In this document: one piece after another, positions 10,917-22,788 of the stretch
Layout: each line of letters opens with the position of its first letter
Position numbering within the stretch: the stretch's first letter is position 1
Assembly (NCBI GenBank): GCA_033032865.1
Contig: JAWHQI010000005.1
Location: 12,486,001 to 12,550,000 of the forward strand
DNA from: Dactylorhiza incarnata
Lineage: Eukaryota > Streptophyta > Magnoliopsida > Asparagales > Orchidaceae
Direction: 5' to 3'
DNA: 64,000 bases
Program-made: the position numbers and the translations under genes
Notes under the pieces: generated by a model
Seen by the model: only the letters and a program-made list of their open reading frames with translations
What the model was told of the DNA's origin: nothing
Database searches by the model: none

Positions 10917-13900
10917 ATGTCTACTCTCCCGAATTTTCTGCGCTCACTAATTGATAAGAGTCCACTTGCTAATGACGGATCAAACTACTCCGACTGGATC
11001 CTGAAGCTCAATATCGTGTTACGTTTGGAAAATCTCCTTCATATCCTGGATGGTTCTATCCCAGAAAAGAAGGAGAAAGGAAAACCAACCGATATTGAGA
11101 AGGAGGAACAAAAGAAGTGGAATGAACAGCAACGGATTGTACAGACTCTGATCTTGGCCAGTATTGGCGATCAGTTGCAGAGGAAGTTCCTTGACACTCC
11201 TGCCAAGGAATTAGTTGCGGAGTTAGAAAAGATGTTCACCGATAGTGCCCGCAAGGAGCGCTATAAGACCACCATCGCACTCACAAGGTGCAAGATGGCG
11301 GAGGGTGAGTCGGTCTCCGTGCACTTCCTGAATGTGCAAAGTTACTTAGAAAAATTGGCAAAATTGAAATCTCCAATGCCAGAGGATATAGCTGAAGATA
11401 TCATTTTAGGGTCTCTGCCTTACTCATATAAGGACTTCATCATGCATTATCATATGCGTGAAAGGAAGATGACCTTGAATGAACTTCACAATGCCCTCAA
11501 AACTGCTGAAGTGGACATGGGCAAGACAAAGGTTAAACCTGTATTGGCAGTCACGTCGAGTAGCAAGAAGATTATCAAAAACAAGAATAAAATTGGTAAA
11601 GGCAACACCCCACTCAAGGGCAAATATGGAGGGGCTCTAGCAAGCACCTCAAAGGGAGGCAAAGTGAAGAATTCTCCCAATTCTGACACTGAATGCTTCC
11701 ATTGCCATGAGAGAGGACACTTCAAGATGAATTGCCCCAAGTACAAGAAAGACTTGGATGACGGCAAGATTGAAAGGAAGCGTCCCAAAGGTATTCTAGT
11801 TATTGAATTGAATTTAAATTTAGCTACTACTATCCTGGATTGGGTAATTGATACCGGATCATGTGCTCACTTAGTTTCTAATGTGCAGTCACTAAGGGAT
11901 AGGAGGCAGCTCTCAAAAGGAGAGGTAGTGCTAAAGGTTGGGAACGGTGCAAGCATATCAGCAGTGACTGTGGGCACACTCGACCTACACCTACCAAGTG
12001 GTTTATGTTTAATTTTGAGAAATGTTTATCATGTCCCTTCCATATTGCGGAACATTATTTCTGTTTCATGTTTAGATGCAGAAGGATTTTGTTTTTCCAT
12101 ATGCAATGCACGTTTAACTATTGAGAAGGATGGTTTGTTTTATGCTAATGCTTTCATTTTTAATGGATTGTATTTGCTTAACATAATTGAGGATAAACAT
12201 GTTTTAAATATCAATAACAAGAAACTCAAAACATCTCACCCTAACGAGACACTCTTGTGGCATTATCGCCTCGGTCATATAAACGAGAAGCGCATAACAA
12301 AATTGCAACAAGCTAATCTTTTAGATCCCCTTGATATGAATGCAATTGGTACATGCGAGTCTTGTTTAATGGGTAAAATGACCAAGTCACCATTCAAAAA
12401 GAAAGGTGTAAGGGCAAATAATTTGTTGGAATTAATACACTCCGATGTATGTGGTCCAATGAGCACTAGTGCAAGAGATGGTTACAAGTACTTCATCACC
12501 TTCATAGATGATTATAGCCGTTATGGCTATGTCTATCTTATGAAGAATAAAAGTGAATCCTTTGAAAAATTCAAGGAGTTCAAAAATGAAGTAGAGAACC
12601 AACTAGACAAGAAAATCAAAGCCCTGCGAACGGATCGTGGAGGCGAGTACTTGAGTAATGAGTTTGGCACATACATAAAGGAATGTGGTATAGTACCACA
12701 ACTTACTCCACCCGGGACACCACAATGGAATGGTGTGTCCGAGAGGAGAAATAGAACCTTGCTCGACATGGTTCGGTCCATGATGTGTCAAGCTGAACTA
12801 CCTTTGTATTTTTGGGGCCACGCACTACTCACCGCAGCTTTCACACTAAATATTGTTCCATCAAAATCCGTTGAGAAAACACCATATGAGTTGTGGTTGG
12901 GCAAACCACCCATTATGTCTTTCCTCAAGGTTTGGGGTTGTGAGGCGTATGTCAAGCGTATGACATCCACAAAACTCGAACCCAAAGCGGATAAATGCTT
13001 TTTCATTGGATACCCGGGAGAAACTAAGGGGTATTGCTTTTGGCACAAGTTAATGAATACTATACTCGTTAAGAAGGGTGCAACATTCTTGGAGAAAGAG
13101 TTTCTTGAAAGAATCAAAAGCAATGACATTAGGGTGACACTTGAGGAAACTCAAGAAGACACTCAAGTGAATGATCATGAGGTGAATGACAACATTCAAA
13201 ATGATCGCGAAATGTCATTTGAAGTTCCCTTTATCAGTGGGAGTATGAGCGATCTTACTTCACAACGTCTTGTTGAAGGGGCTCAAACCTCACCACAAAT
13301 CGTTCGCTTAGCTCAAGTTGAGTCTGAATCTATTCCACAAGGAGTTGTGGACGAGATTCGAGAGACTGAAGTAGAGACACACGAACGTAGGGAACTTAGA
13401 AGGTCAATAAGGGAGAAAAGAAGACCAGAGTTCTACATGGGTCTTCATGAAATCTTGGTAGTTGATACCGAAGATCCCTTGACCTACGAAGAAGCTATGA
13501 AACGAAATGACTCCAAATCATGGCAAGAGGTCATGGAATCCGAGATACAATCCATGCATGATAACCAAGTATGGGACTTGGTTGACCTTCCTGAAGGCAA
13601 GAAGTCCATTCAAAACAAATGGATCTTCAAGAGGAAGATGGACATGAATGGTAACATGACAACATACAAGGCAAGACTTGTAGCAAAAGGTTTTAGTCAA
13701 GTCCAAGGGATTGACTATGATGAAACCTTTTCACCAGTTGCTATGTTTAAATCTATTCGAATCATGTTAGCAATTACCGCATTTCATGATTATGAAATAT
13801 GAGAGTTGGATGTCAAAACAGCATTCCTAAATGGGAAACTGGAGGAGGATGTGTACATGGTACAACCTCAAGGTTTTGTAAATCCGGATTGCGGTTGAAA

Positions 13901-15059
13901 AGTATGCAAACTTCAAAGAGCCATTTATGGGTTGAAGCAAGCATCACGGAGTTGGAACAAGCGCTTTGATGAAGAGGTTAAAATCCTCGGATTCGATCAA
14001 AGCAAAGAAGAACCTTGTGTATACAAGAAGGTTAGTGGGAGCCACGTCTTATTTTTGATTTTATATGTCGATGACATATTGCTGATGGGGAGCGAATTAT
14101 CATTAATGGAACAAACAAAGAGCTCATTGAAAATAATTTTTTCAATGAAGGATTTAGGCGAAGCTCAATATATCTTAGGGATAAAGATATATAGGGACAG
14201 GTCACGCAAACTCATTGGTTTAAGTCAACATATTTACATTGACAAGATCTTAGAAAGGTTCCATATGGAAAACTCTAAGAAAGGCAACGTACCAATGAAG
14301 ATGTCTGTGCGACTTGGTAAGTCTCACTGTGCCACTTCGCGTAAGGACATTGAGTGCATGAAGGATGTACCCTATGCTTCCGCCATAGGTTCCATCATGT
14401 ATGCTATGACCTGTACGAGACCTGATGTTGCTTATGCTCTTAGCATGACAAGTCGACATCAAGCTTCGCCTGGCCCTGAACATTGGACCGCCGTCAAGAA
14501 TATTCTTCGGTACTTGAAACGAACCAGGAATAAGTTTCTTGTTTATGGTGGACAAAAGGAGCTCATGGCAGAAGGCTTTACTGATGCTAGCTTTATGACG
14601 GATCCGGATGATAGGAGATCCCAATCTGGTTATGTCTTTCTTCTTAATGGTGGGGCTGTGAGTTGGCGGAGTTGGAAACAATCGACTACGGCCGACTCAA
14701 CCACCGCAGTGGAAGTCATGGCAGCCGCAGAAGCAAGTAAAGAGGGTGTTTGGATAAAGAAGTTCCTCGAGGAACTTGGAGTAGTTGTGTCGAGTGAGGG
14801 ACCTTTGGAGTTGTTTTGTGATAATAGTGCTTCTATCTCACAAATCAAAGAGCCAAGATCTCATCACAAGACAAAGTACATGGACAGGAAATACTTTGTG
14901 ACACGTGACTTTATTGAAGAAGGCAAAATAGCACTTTTATGGGTTGACACAAACAGCAACACAGCTGATCCCTTCACTAAGCCATTATCACAAGCCAAAA
15001 GTGAAGTTCACTTTGAGTCCATGGGTCTTCAAGACCATGGTAAGTGGCTTGACGAATGA
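10917..15059 (+). pseudogene. Ty1/copia gag-pol polyprotein with two internal TGA stops
   Basis: One reading frame encodes the whole polyprotein of particle protein and enzymes. From the ATG at 10917: gag core, a CCHC zinc knuckle (residues 260-273, CFHCHERGHFKMNC), protease D-T-G at residue 312, the integrase zinc-binding segment starting LWHYRLGHI (His 449) with CESC, and integrase catalytic Asp510, Asp573 and Glu609, a D,D35E spacing. Reverse transcriptase follows, with YVDD at 14064-14075, and then RNase H ending near 15059. Two TGA codons break the frame in reverse transcriptase: 13800-13802, where the family has Trp before [11 protein letters not shown], and 13896-13898, before KVCKLQRAIYGLKQ. 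No frameshift is seen and the frame resumes after each. The first TGA fits a single TGG-to-TGA change. The unbroken product would be about 1,380 residues. Confidence 0.95.
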
Positions 15060-15105
15060 TTGGGCCTCTTCTCCTCTTTTAAGTAATGTAAGAAACTTTA
15101 TAAAC

Positions 15106-15116
15106 AAGTGGGAGAT
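15106..15116 (+). other. Polypurine tract of the copia element
   Basis: AAGTGGGAGAT directly precedes the 3' LTR start at 15117. It would prime plus-strand DNA synthesis. Confidence 0.85.
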
Positions 15117-17049
15117 TGAAGGATGGAGTGTTTTGAAAGTGTTCTTTTATATATATATATATATATTTATATATTTATATATTTCGTTCATGATTACAAG
15201 TGTTTTCAAACATTTGATCCCTTGAAGATTCGTATGCCGTCTTTGGAAGGTTTGAGAAGATGCTCTTGGTCTTGAACCATAGAACCCCTCAGAGTCGCAT
15301 ACGAGTCCTAGACAGGCTCACAATCGTGGTTATCAAAGAGGGATATTGATAACCGAGATAAGATTGTCGTGTTGATTAAAGTACATTATGGTTCTATTAA
15401 TGTTGATAAGTAGTTATCGTTTAACAACACGAGCATATGAATACAAGTTTTATATGTTGAGCATGACCGATAGAGATGGAGCATTATACGGATTGTGTTT
15501 AGTGTCATTAATGACTCCATCATGTCTATGAATCTTAGGATATGAGATGTGTGAGTTTTGCATCGGTTGTGTGCCATGTGATCACTGTTTAAGACCATAC
15601 TACTTATGGGGATAAGATGGTGATTCGTCGCATATGACTGATGTTTAGGAAACTTGCACATCAACATTATCGTTGTCCCTCAGTTTTTCTGAGTTATGAT
15701 ATTACTAGGCCCCTTGGTAAAGTGAGATCATACAGCATGCAAGTGTAACTTATGAAGTTATATGTATGATTTACTTAAGAGACCAAGAAATACAAATATT
15801 GCGCAAGAATGACACGGTCCTATCTTGCGTAGTATTTTCAATATCATGTGACAAGGATGGACATAGGTCAAATTGACCCGTTACGTTTAGTCTATGTCGT
15901 TTGGGTGATTGTAATGTAATGATAGAACCTCTTATAGTCTGTGATATAAATTGTGTTATATCAACCCCAAGATGACATAGATCCTCTGTAAAGGTCACAC
16001 CCGATGAAAAAAGGAACAACGAATTAGGACCTCGGATTAAAGTGTTAATCATGTGTTGTGATTGAAATAGAGGATTTGATCATACTCGTGCATATTTTAT
16101 ATCATTTTTTATATAATAGGTTATATGTATAACTTGTATGTAAATAATTTGTATATATATATAATTTATATGAGTGTATAAGTTATATGTGTTACGAATT
16201 GATTTTATACAATTTATATATATATAATTATATATATGTTATAGAATGATGGGAGTATGGCGATATAAAAGGCAGGCTTCACGGCTAGGGTTTGTATTCG
16301 CAAAACCCTTCGAGCCGGCTCCCCTTTCTTCTCCTCGTGTTTTTCGCACAGGGCTTCTTCGAGCGGCATCGAGACCTCTCCTCCCCTCCTCATCGAGATC
16401 TCTCCTCGCCTCCTAGTCGAGCGCCAGTCGGTTTCCTCTGGAGTCTCCGATCTCGCAGCTTGAGTTGTTAGAGGAGGTTTTGATCTCGCTGCTGAGATCT
16501 CGCCGGGCGTTTGTCCCTTTCCTTCAGATCTCAGTGCCGCCTTGGGGTCGAGGTGCAGCTTCTACCCGCTGCTTCATTGCGGCTGTTTGGGTCCAATCCA
16601 AGTTCTTCCTTCTCCTATCCGGAGGAGAACTCGAAGGTTGTTGTTCGAGTTCTAGGTGCACCCAGAGGACGTTGTTTGTGCTCCTTCCTCGCTGTTTTCA
16701 GAGGCTTCCGCAAGCGCTGTTAGGTACTCCTCTCGATCTCAGAGGAGGCCGATTGCCTCATCACTCGATTATAGAGATTCTTCAATCTCTATAGGTATAA
16801 TTCCTGCCCCTTGTGGTTGTGATGCGTTTTATCCCGGTTGGGTTTCATTTTGTCGTGCAATCTCTTTGGGGATTTGATTAATGTGTTTTATCCCGGTTGG
16901 GTTTTCTTAATCAAATGCCCTGCGTGTTTTTGCCTCTTAATAATGAATGATATCTTGCAATGTCACAATGGTGCGATCCTTCGAGGTTGGGTGTCGGGCG
17001 TGAAAATTTTTAATTTTCACCCTTGCGACATGCACGTAAATTTCCTACA
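15117..17049 (+). repeat. 3' LTR of the complete copia element
   Basis: It runs 1,933 bases from TGAAGGATGGAG to TTTCCTACA. It is almost identical to the 5' LTR; the 8-base length difference is a TA microsatellite near 15150. It is followed directly by the ACAGC duplication. Confidence 0.93.
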
Positions 17050-17961
17050 ACAGCAACATTTGCCGAGTGAAGGATCTCTGTGACAATTCGTCGAGATTCC
17101 ACGGAATGATCCGACGAATCCGACGAATCCGACGAATCATATTCGTCGAATTCCGACGAATCCGACAAGTCATATCCGACGAATTCAGACAGCAACAATT
17201 GCTGCACTTCCCCATTCTATTATGATGATTGGTAACCTTTACCAACACAGTCAATCTTCCATCTTCTCCACATGCTCTTATGTGCGACCCTGCAGGCTCA
17301 TATCGCGTTGGCAGTGACATTACATGTTTGACCTCTTCTAGATCACAATGGTAACTCCAACAGACCAGTGGTCGTGCGCGCTGGAATCCTGTGATCGTGC
17401 GCCTGCCTGGGTGGAGCCTGCAATGTAAGAAATTTATAAAATACCATGTTCGCACGACCAGTGGCGCACGACCGGTGGTCGTGCGCACTATCGTAGGTGG
17501 TCGTGCGCATTGGTCGAAACAGAACTCATAAAATTGATGTTAAGTGCGCACGAACAGTGGTGCACGACCGGTGGTCGTGCGCACTATCGTAGGTGGTCGT
17601 GCGCACTGTCCGAGACAGAACTAAAAAAAAGGGTTTAGTGCACACGATCAGCGGCGCACGACCAGTGGTCGTGCGCAATAGAACCAGTGATTGTGCGCAG
17701 TGTTCCTGTACAGAATTGTACCGGGAACACCTGCACGACTCCTGTTCCAGCACAACCACGAATCCAGCCACTGAAAGTGGCACTTAACAATGCATGAAAA
17801 CTACTAAAGAAGAAGAACATGAAATAACACCAAAAACGGGCCTAGAGGTGCACTTAGCATGGAGTATCAAATATGAGTGAAAACATGTCTAAAGTGAAGT
17901 GCATAGACTAGAAAATCGGCCCAGATGAGTCCATAAATGTGTATATATTTGGGACTCATCA

Positions 17962-17977
17962 CACCCCCAGACTTAAC
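17962..17977 (-). other. Polypurine tract of the minus Athila-like element
   Basis: On the minus strand GTTAAGTCTGGGGGTG abuts the 3' LTR start (TGATGAGTCCCA at 17961). A second copy of the same purine tract lies at about 18482-18497 (minus strand) and a degraded third near 19384-19394. Confidence 0.8.
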
Positions 17978-18723
17978 TGTTTGCACATCCCGAGCAAACC
18001 ATCTCTCGCAGACAGGAAAAACATAAGCTGGCGAAGAAATTATCAAGCGGAGTACCATGCGAAGTCGCATGCTCTTGTGCGTAGAAGTACAGTAGACAAA
18101 ATTTCTAATTATACATATTAGTTTATACTTTTCTAGGGGCGTATTTATATATTACATTTACTCAAAAAGTGAATCACGGTGAATCATAAGGTCGTATATA
18201 GGAAGAAAGTAAACTGAACGCTGAGGCGAGCATTGCCAAAGATCAGGGCTCGGGACAACTCCATTGAAATCCATCAATGTCGGTGACCATAAGCTTGCCC
18301 GTTCGCACTCTCTCCACGGCACTGGTTTGACTCAAATGCGTGAATCAATAGGACTTAAGGTTTTAGATGAGGCTTGGGTTTAGGTGAGGTAAACAAATAT
18401 AAACATGAAGGCTTAGAACACAAAAACCCAAATGAGCAAATGCATAACATTATCCAAGTAGCCAAAAAAACACGCGGATGCACCACACCCCCAGACTTAG
18501 ACTTAACAACATGGGTGTGTGCACCGCCTACTCCCAAACATATATTTTTACACTGATTTTTCATTAAAGCTCATATCTTTTTCTTTTCTTTTCACTTCTT
18601 TTCTTTCTCTCATTTTCTTCTTTTCTTTTCTTATCATTTTCAGCAGCTAAACAATAAAACACATCCACATCTTCACAAACATATCACCAAATCAACAACC
18701 CAACTCATGAAAATAATAAACAG

Positions 18724-19011
18724 CTAAAGCTCAGATTTGGGTGTGCGACTAGGATTGGCATTTAGGCTTTGGTGAGACAACAGTGGGGCTGAATCAAAGA
18801 AAGGGTAGGCACAACTGGGCTGACAAGGATAAAGCGATAGGAGTGGGCACAAAGGCTCAACCGGGCCAAAATGATGGCCTATATCACATTCACGCAATTG
18901 ACTAACCGTATACCCATGCTTCAAGAATCGCTTGGGGCAAGTTCTAGCCACCGAGAAAGATAATCCTTTCTCCCGACTCGGGCAATACGAGGCTAACGAA
19001 CGTCTACACAC
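18724..19011 (-). other. Conserved 95-codon open segment, possibly noncoding
   Basis: This stretch is open for 95 codons and closely matches 56347-56634 of the plus copy, with the same length and about nine in ten residues alike by eye (for example CPKRFLKHGYTVS and GHHFGPVEPLCPLLSLYPCQ). There is no ATG start in either copy; the first usable codon is GTG, and a stop lies seven codons before it. It may be a conserved RNA or leader-like segment, not a gene. To its left, 18550-18640 is a pyrimidine-rich tract; the rest of 17978-19675 shows no genes. Confidence 0.4.
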
Positions 19012-19675
19012 ATCCCTATGCTACCGTTTGATTCACACCGGATTCACCAATTTTTGAGTGTAGTAAACAATATTTACGCTAATAGAAAAAAAAATATAAA
19101 CTAAAAGCATAAAAAGAAATTGAATCTACACGAATTTCTAAACGAGACATGAGCACTCGACTAGGAGCACTATAGGAGTCAATATTTTACTCCGCCTCAT
19201 AATCCTAAGCCAGCACAATGATCTTCCAAATCACACAAAAAGACAAATTCAACTCGCGACGTGCCAACGACTAAGCGCGCTCAAGTGGGTGCTGTGGTGT
19301 GCAATGAAAATAAACAAAACATTTTAAATGAAATCTTCTAGTATGCAGTGCAATAGTGCACGTGAGCGGGTAAACAAAACTACTCTCCGCCAGACTTAAA
19401 CTAAACAATCTGCATAATATATGACAGGAAAATCAAAATAGGGCTAGGGGAAGAGAGTACCCAATGCTCAGCAAGTGATCATACCAGAAGATTGGCGATT
19501 AACTCTAGACCAAGCTGCAGCACCCAACCAGAAGAATACCTGCAGGGGCTAGCTCCGCAAAAACAAAGGAAAATAGAAATGCTGAAATAAAATAAACTAA
19601 CTACGCAGGATGAGATAAATTAAAAATGCAAGAAAAAGAAGATAACTACTGGGGTTATTGTCATCCCAGCACGAC

Positions 19676-20971
19676 TTATTTAAAAACATGAAGGTTATAG
19701 CTAATGGGCCTATGAAAAAGAAAATGCACAGGTAACTGCTCCATTAACCGTTTCGGTAGCTGGTACCGATACGGAGATAAGGCAGTCACCCCTCTACCTA
19801 AATAATAATACCTGTTTGACACAGGTAGAGGGAAAAGAAAGTAAGAAGAGGAGGAGATATCCTCACTCAACTCACCAAAAATATCCTTGCCTAGCAAGGA
19901 GTCATCAACAGGGAGGCAGCAGGAGGCGAAGGCAATGAGTGGAGCTTCCTCTAAGGAGGGGGAATAAACCTCCTCACATGAGAGGATTCTCTCATCATTG
20001 ACTTGAGCAAAAAGCTCCAAGTCCTCCTGAAGTACCTGTGAAGATTCAACCTGCACAGACTCAGATGAAGGAAGGGGATCAAGAAATAAAGAAGACGAAG
20101 AACATAAATGAACATCAATCGGGGGAGTGATCCCAGTCTCACTCCCATCAGGTTGGGGAAGTAAAATAATGTTTGCATTGTCATCAATGCTACAAGATTC
20201 GGCGGGATCAACGGTGGCCAGGCTTAGGATTTGGACTTCCTCCACCGGTGCTGAGGAAAACTCCTCTTCACCTAGAAGGTTGTCCTCCTTCATAGGAATA
20301 GGCACAACACTCAAATCACCCACCTCATCCTGCGACACATAATCAACAATGTCGTCGGAGACGAGTATAGTATGCACAACAGGGGGAGGAGTAGTGCTCG
20401 GATAAAAGTCGAGCACCGATTCCTCACAAAGAATCGAATCCACTAAGGGTGGTGGATGCACCGGGAGAATAGGCTCAGCAATGTCGGTGCCCAGATCAGC
20501 CACACATCTGGTGACTGTGTCAGCGCCATACCCTTCAAGATGTGAAGGTGGAAAAGACACAAAACCGGATGTTGAAGGTGTGCCGCCAGAGTTAGGATTC
20601 GGGACGATCCGGATATCCGGCTCGTCATCCTCATCCAATTGGCGACAAAAAGCAGCACAATCCTTCAGGGCATGATCTGTGCTCCGACAAATTTGGCACT
20701 GCCTAGTGGGCTTCTTTGGCACAGCGGGTGCTGAAGCTGAAAAGAAGTAAGACGGTAAAGGCTCAGCAGAGTATCCATAAGACTTACACACACCGTATGG
20801 AGTATCAGACGAAGTCGGTGCTCCATATGCTGGGCTATAAGAATTATGCCTACTATTCTCCATAGGGCATTCATCACTAGAGTGGGAGGTATCTCTACAC
20901 CAACGACAACGGATATTGACACACGAACGTGACGGCGAGATGGAGGATGGAATGGGGCGCACCTCAAGCAA
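19676..20971 (-). CDS. Zinc-knuckle protein of the Athila-like element, LTR-fused N-terminus
   Basis: This open frame of 431 codons is the older homolog of the protein at 54467-55663. It has two CX2CX4HX4C zinc knuckles, CRWCRDTSHSSDEC and CQICRSTDHALKDC, separated by a Ser, Tyr, Ala and Pro rich linker (AYGAPTSS, EPLPSYFFSA). A long acidic tail follows, with the well conserved blocks DTVTRCVADLGTDIAE, EEVQILSLATVDP and RYYYLGRGVT. There is no capsid, protease or polymerase. A deletion joined the LTR to codon 18 or so: the first residues (MLEVRPIPSS) are LTR-encoded and the native start is gone. Relative to the young copy it carries about 17 extra residues (around CEESVLDFYPSTT), an in-frame difference. 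A nucleocapsid-like, RNA-binding role is an inference from the knuckles only. Confidence 0.6.
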   Translation of the reverse strand: MLEVRPIPSSISPSRSCVNIRCRWCRDTSHSSDECPMENSRHNSYSPAYGAPTSSDTPYGVCKSYGYSAEPLPSYFFSASAPAVPKKPTRQCQICRSTDHALKDCAAFCRQLDEDDEPDIRIVPNPNSGGTPSTSGFVSFPPSHLEGYGADTVTRCVADLGTDIAEPILPVHPPPLVDSILCEESVLDFYPSTTPPPVVHTILVSDDIVDYVSQDEVGDLSVVPIPMKEDNLLGEEEFSSAPVEEVQILSLATVDPAESCSIDDNANIILLPQPDGSETGITPPIDVHLCSSSSLFLDPLPSSESVQVESSQVLQEDLELFAQVNDERILSCEEVYSPSLEEAPLIAFASCCLPVDDSLLGKDIFGELSEDISSSSYFLFPLPVSNRYYYLGRGVTALSPYRYQLPKRLMEQLPVHFLFHRPISYNLHVFK

Positions 20972-22105
20972 CTCAAACAGTAAAATATTTCATATAGACA
21001 TGAAATGTATAGAATGCAAATAAAGTTAAGTGCTACTTCATCATAATGTTAGCTCTAGCTACATATACATCAATAAGAGAAGAACAAGGCAAGAAATCGA
21101 CCGAATCCGAAGTCTCATTGTAGATTCACGGTTGGAATCGCCGGGTTGTCAATCCGCGTCCAAGATCGGTCCGCAACTATGTCCGGGGTAGAGAGAGCTG
21201 TCACTACTCTCCAATGAGCCAGTCTTCTTCGTGTCACGATCCGGTAGAGGTTGCAAACTTCCTCTTGCTTGATGGCGATGGCGGCTAAACCTTCCTTGAA
21301 GCTCTAGGATGAAGGAGAATGGCGTGAAGAACAAGCCCGGAGCACCTCCTGATGGTGGGCGGCGATGGAGGGGCGAAATCGGGCGCTCTGAAGCAGGAAA
21401 CGGCGGACTGGCGGAAGAAAAATGAGGAAGAATCCAACCTAATTCGCGAGCAGGAATATTTATAGGCGCTGGAATAAACAGTGCGCACGATCATTGGCGC
21501 ACGACCAGTGGTCGTGCGCGATGGAATCCTGTGATCGTGTGCCTGCCTGGGTGGAGCCTGCAATGTAAGAAATTTATAAAATACCATGTTCGCACGACCA
21601 GTGGCGCACGACCGGTGGTCGTGCGCACTATCGTAGGTGGTCGTGCGCACTGGTCGAAATAGAACTCATAAAATTGATGTTAAGTGCGCACGAACAGTGG
21701 CGCACTATCGTAGGTGGTCGTGCGCACTATCGTAGGTGGTCGTGCGCACTGTCCGAGACAGAACTCAAAAAAAAGGGTTAAGTGCACACGATCAGCGGCG
21801 CACGACCAGTGGTCGTGCGCAATAGAACCAGTGATCGTGCGCAGTGTTCCTGTACAGAATTGTACCGGGAACACCTGCACGACTCCTGTTCCAGCACAAC
21901 CACGAATCCAGCCACTGAAAGTGGCACTTAACAATGCATGAAAACTACTAAAGAAGAAGAACATGAAATAACACCAAAAATGGACCTAGAGGTGCACTTA
22001 GCATGGAGTATCAAATATGAGTGAAAACATGTCTAAAGTGAAGTGCATAGACTAGAAAATCGGCCCAGATGAGTCCATAAATGTGTATATATTTGGGACT
22101 CATCA
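20919..22105 (-). repeat. Truncated 5' LTR of the minus Athila-like element
   Basis: It reads on the minus strand from 22105. It has the GCGCACGACC palindrome array (21480-21850), an intact TATAAAT on the minus strand near 21460-21466, and then the shared 3' part up to about 20919. There it joins the zinc-knuckle frame at a deletion junction. The last half kilobase of the LTR, the tRNA-Asp primer-binding site and the leader are missing. Confidence 0.82.
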
Positions 22106-22788
22106 GTGGGCAAGTTAGCCCGGGGAACCTATAGCTCAGAAATATATGTTAATCATAATTGCATGTGCTTACAAGTGGTGAGTCTTTAGTATTGGACGGT
22201 CGTTCGTACCGACGTCGATACTTTGTCTCGGCGAGTGTGGTTTCACTTAGCCAAGGAAGAGTCTGGTGGACCAACCAATAAGAGTACGCAGGCGCTCTGC
22301 GGTTGTGTTCTTCGCATTGAGGCATACGAAAGGTCTAGGTTAGGTAGTGCGAATACCAACCAAGAGATGGGCGAGTCCCAACCCAATGCCTCCATTTGCC
22401 ACTAAGGGAGGTATCCTTGGACTTTTGCTAGCTCCAAAAATGGGGAACTAATGGTCTGTGCGCATTGAGTCGGGTGTGTGTGTTGCACTTGTATGAACAT
22501 ATCATTATTCTACATAACACTGCATATCATGACATAAGAATTGCATTTCAACCCATACCACTATCGTATAAATTGGCATGAGACTTTTTATATGATAGGC
22601 CTTGCTAAATGACCCCTTGGTCTATAGGTCTGTATGGGCATTCCAATAAATCAAGGTTACCTTTCTTACTTACTTCACTTTACTTTATTTGTGTTAGCTA
22701 GTTGTAGCTTGTACTTTACTCAATTATTCTTCTTTACATGTTCATTATCTTGCTTTACTTACTGTTCGATATATATTCACACCTATAT

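Larger units (their letters stand above)
8228..17049 (+). mobile_element. Complete Ty1/copia retrotransposon (nearly intact)
   Basis: This 8,822-bp element has target-site duplication ACAGC (8223-8227 and 17050-17054), 5' LTR 8228-10152, primer-binding site at 10154, gag-pol 10917-15059, polypurine tract 15106-15116 and 3' LTR 15117-17049. Domain order is gag, protease, integrase, reverse transcriptase, RNase H, which defines Ty1/copia. By eye about twelve substitutions and one TA-microsatellite length change separate the LTRs. That implies an insertion a few hundred thousand years ago at commonly used plant rates (inference). The only coding defects seen are two in-frame TGA codons. The lineage within copia is uncertain. 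Confidence 0.95.
7355..17362 (-). mobile_element. Solo LTR of a Ty1/copia element, split by a nested copia
   Basis: Termini are TGTTGGG at 7355 and CCAACA at 17362, with the target-site duplication GACCA at 7350-7354 and 17363-17367. Removing the nested element 8228-17049 and one ACAGC duplication leaves about 1,181 bases of LTR and no internal region, so this is a solo LTR left by LTR-LTR recombination. Orientation is minus: the segment 7355-7900 is the reverse complement of sequence similar to the LTR end at 61990-62516, and a TATA-like TATAAATA lies on the minus strand at 7812-7805. Open frames inside are LTR artefacts. Confidence 0.85.
6216..17961 (-). repeat. 3' LTR of the minus Athila-like element (interrupted)
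   Basis: LTR sequence occupies 6216-7354 and 17368-17961, about 1.73 kb once the insert 7355-17362 and one GACCA duplication are removed. That matches the 1.7-kb LTRs of the plus copy. It carries the GCGCACGACC / GGTCGTGCGC palindrome array (17363-17700, continuing left at 7320-7354). The TATA position near 7308-7315 has decayed relative to the other copies (TTTAAATA instead of TATAAAT). Confidence 0.85.
6216..22105 (-). mobile_element. Non-autonomous Athila-like LTR retrotransposon, minus copy
   Basis: The termini on the plus strand are TGATGCGCGA at 6216 and GGACTCATCA at 22105, flanked by the 5-bp target-site duplication GTGGG (6211-6215 and 22106-22110). The element lies on the minus strand: 5' LTR 22105-20919, interior 20918-17962, 3' LTR 17961-6216. 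Its 3' LTR is interrupted by a solo copia LTR that itself holds a copia element. The 5' LTR lacks its last 500 bases or so, and the primer-binding site and leader are missing too, so this copy cannot be reverse-transcribed normally. It is the older of two copies; the other is at 52559-59100. The interior encodes one zinc-knuckle protein and no polymerase. Confidence 0.88.
2849..22788 (+). mobile_element. Chromovirus-type LTR A, interrupted by nested elements
   Basis: It opens at 2849 with TGTAACATCCCCCAAA, the same start as the LTR copies at 27053 and 60376. LTR sequence fills 2849-6215 and resumes at 22111-22788; between them lies the Athila-like element 6216-22105, flanked by GTGGG at 6211-6215 and 22106-22110. 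At 22788 it is cut by the end of the oppositely oriented LTR D, so about 4.05 kb of LTR A is present. It differs from the other copies in its upstream part: at 3128-3357 it carries CpG-rich repeats where they carry TTGACC-rich sequence. No coding potential is visible in 2849-6215 or 22111-22788. Confidence 0.8.

Noticed and set aside
11486..11788. Antisense frames within the copia gag-pol (also 12533, 12788 and 14250)
   Set aside because: Shadows of the sense coding sequence.
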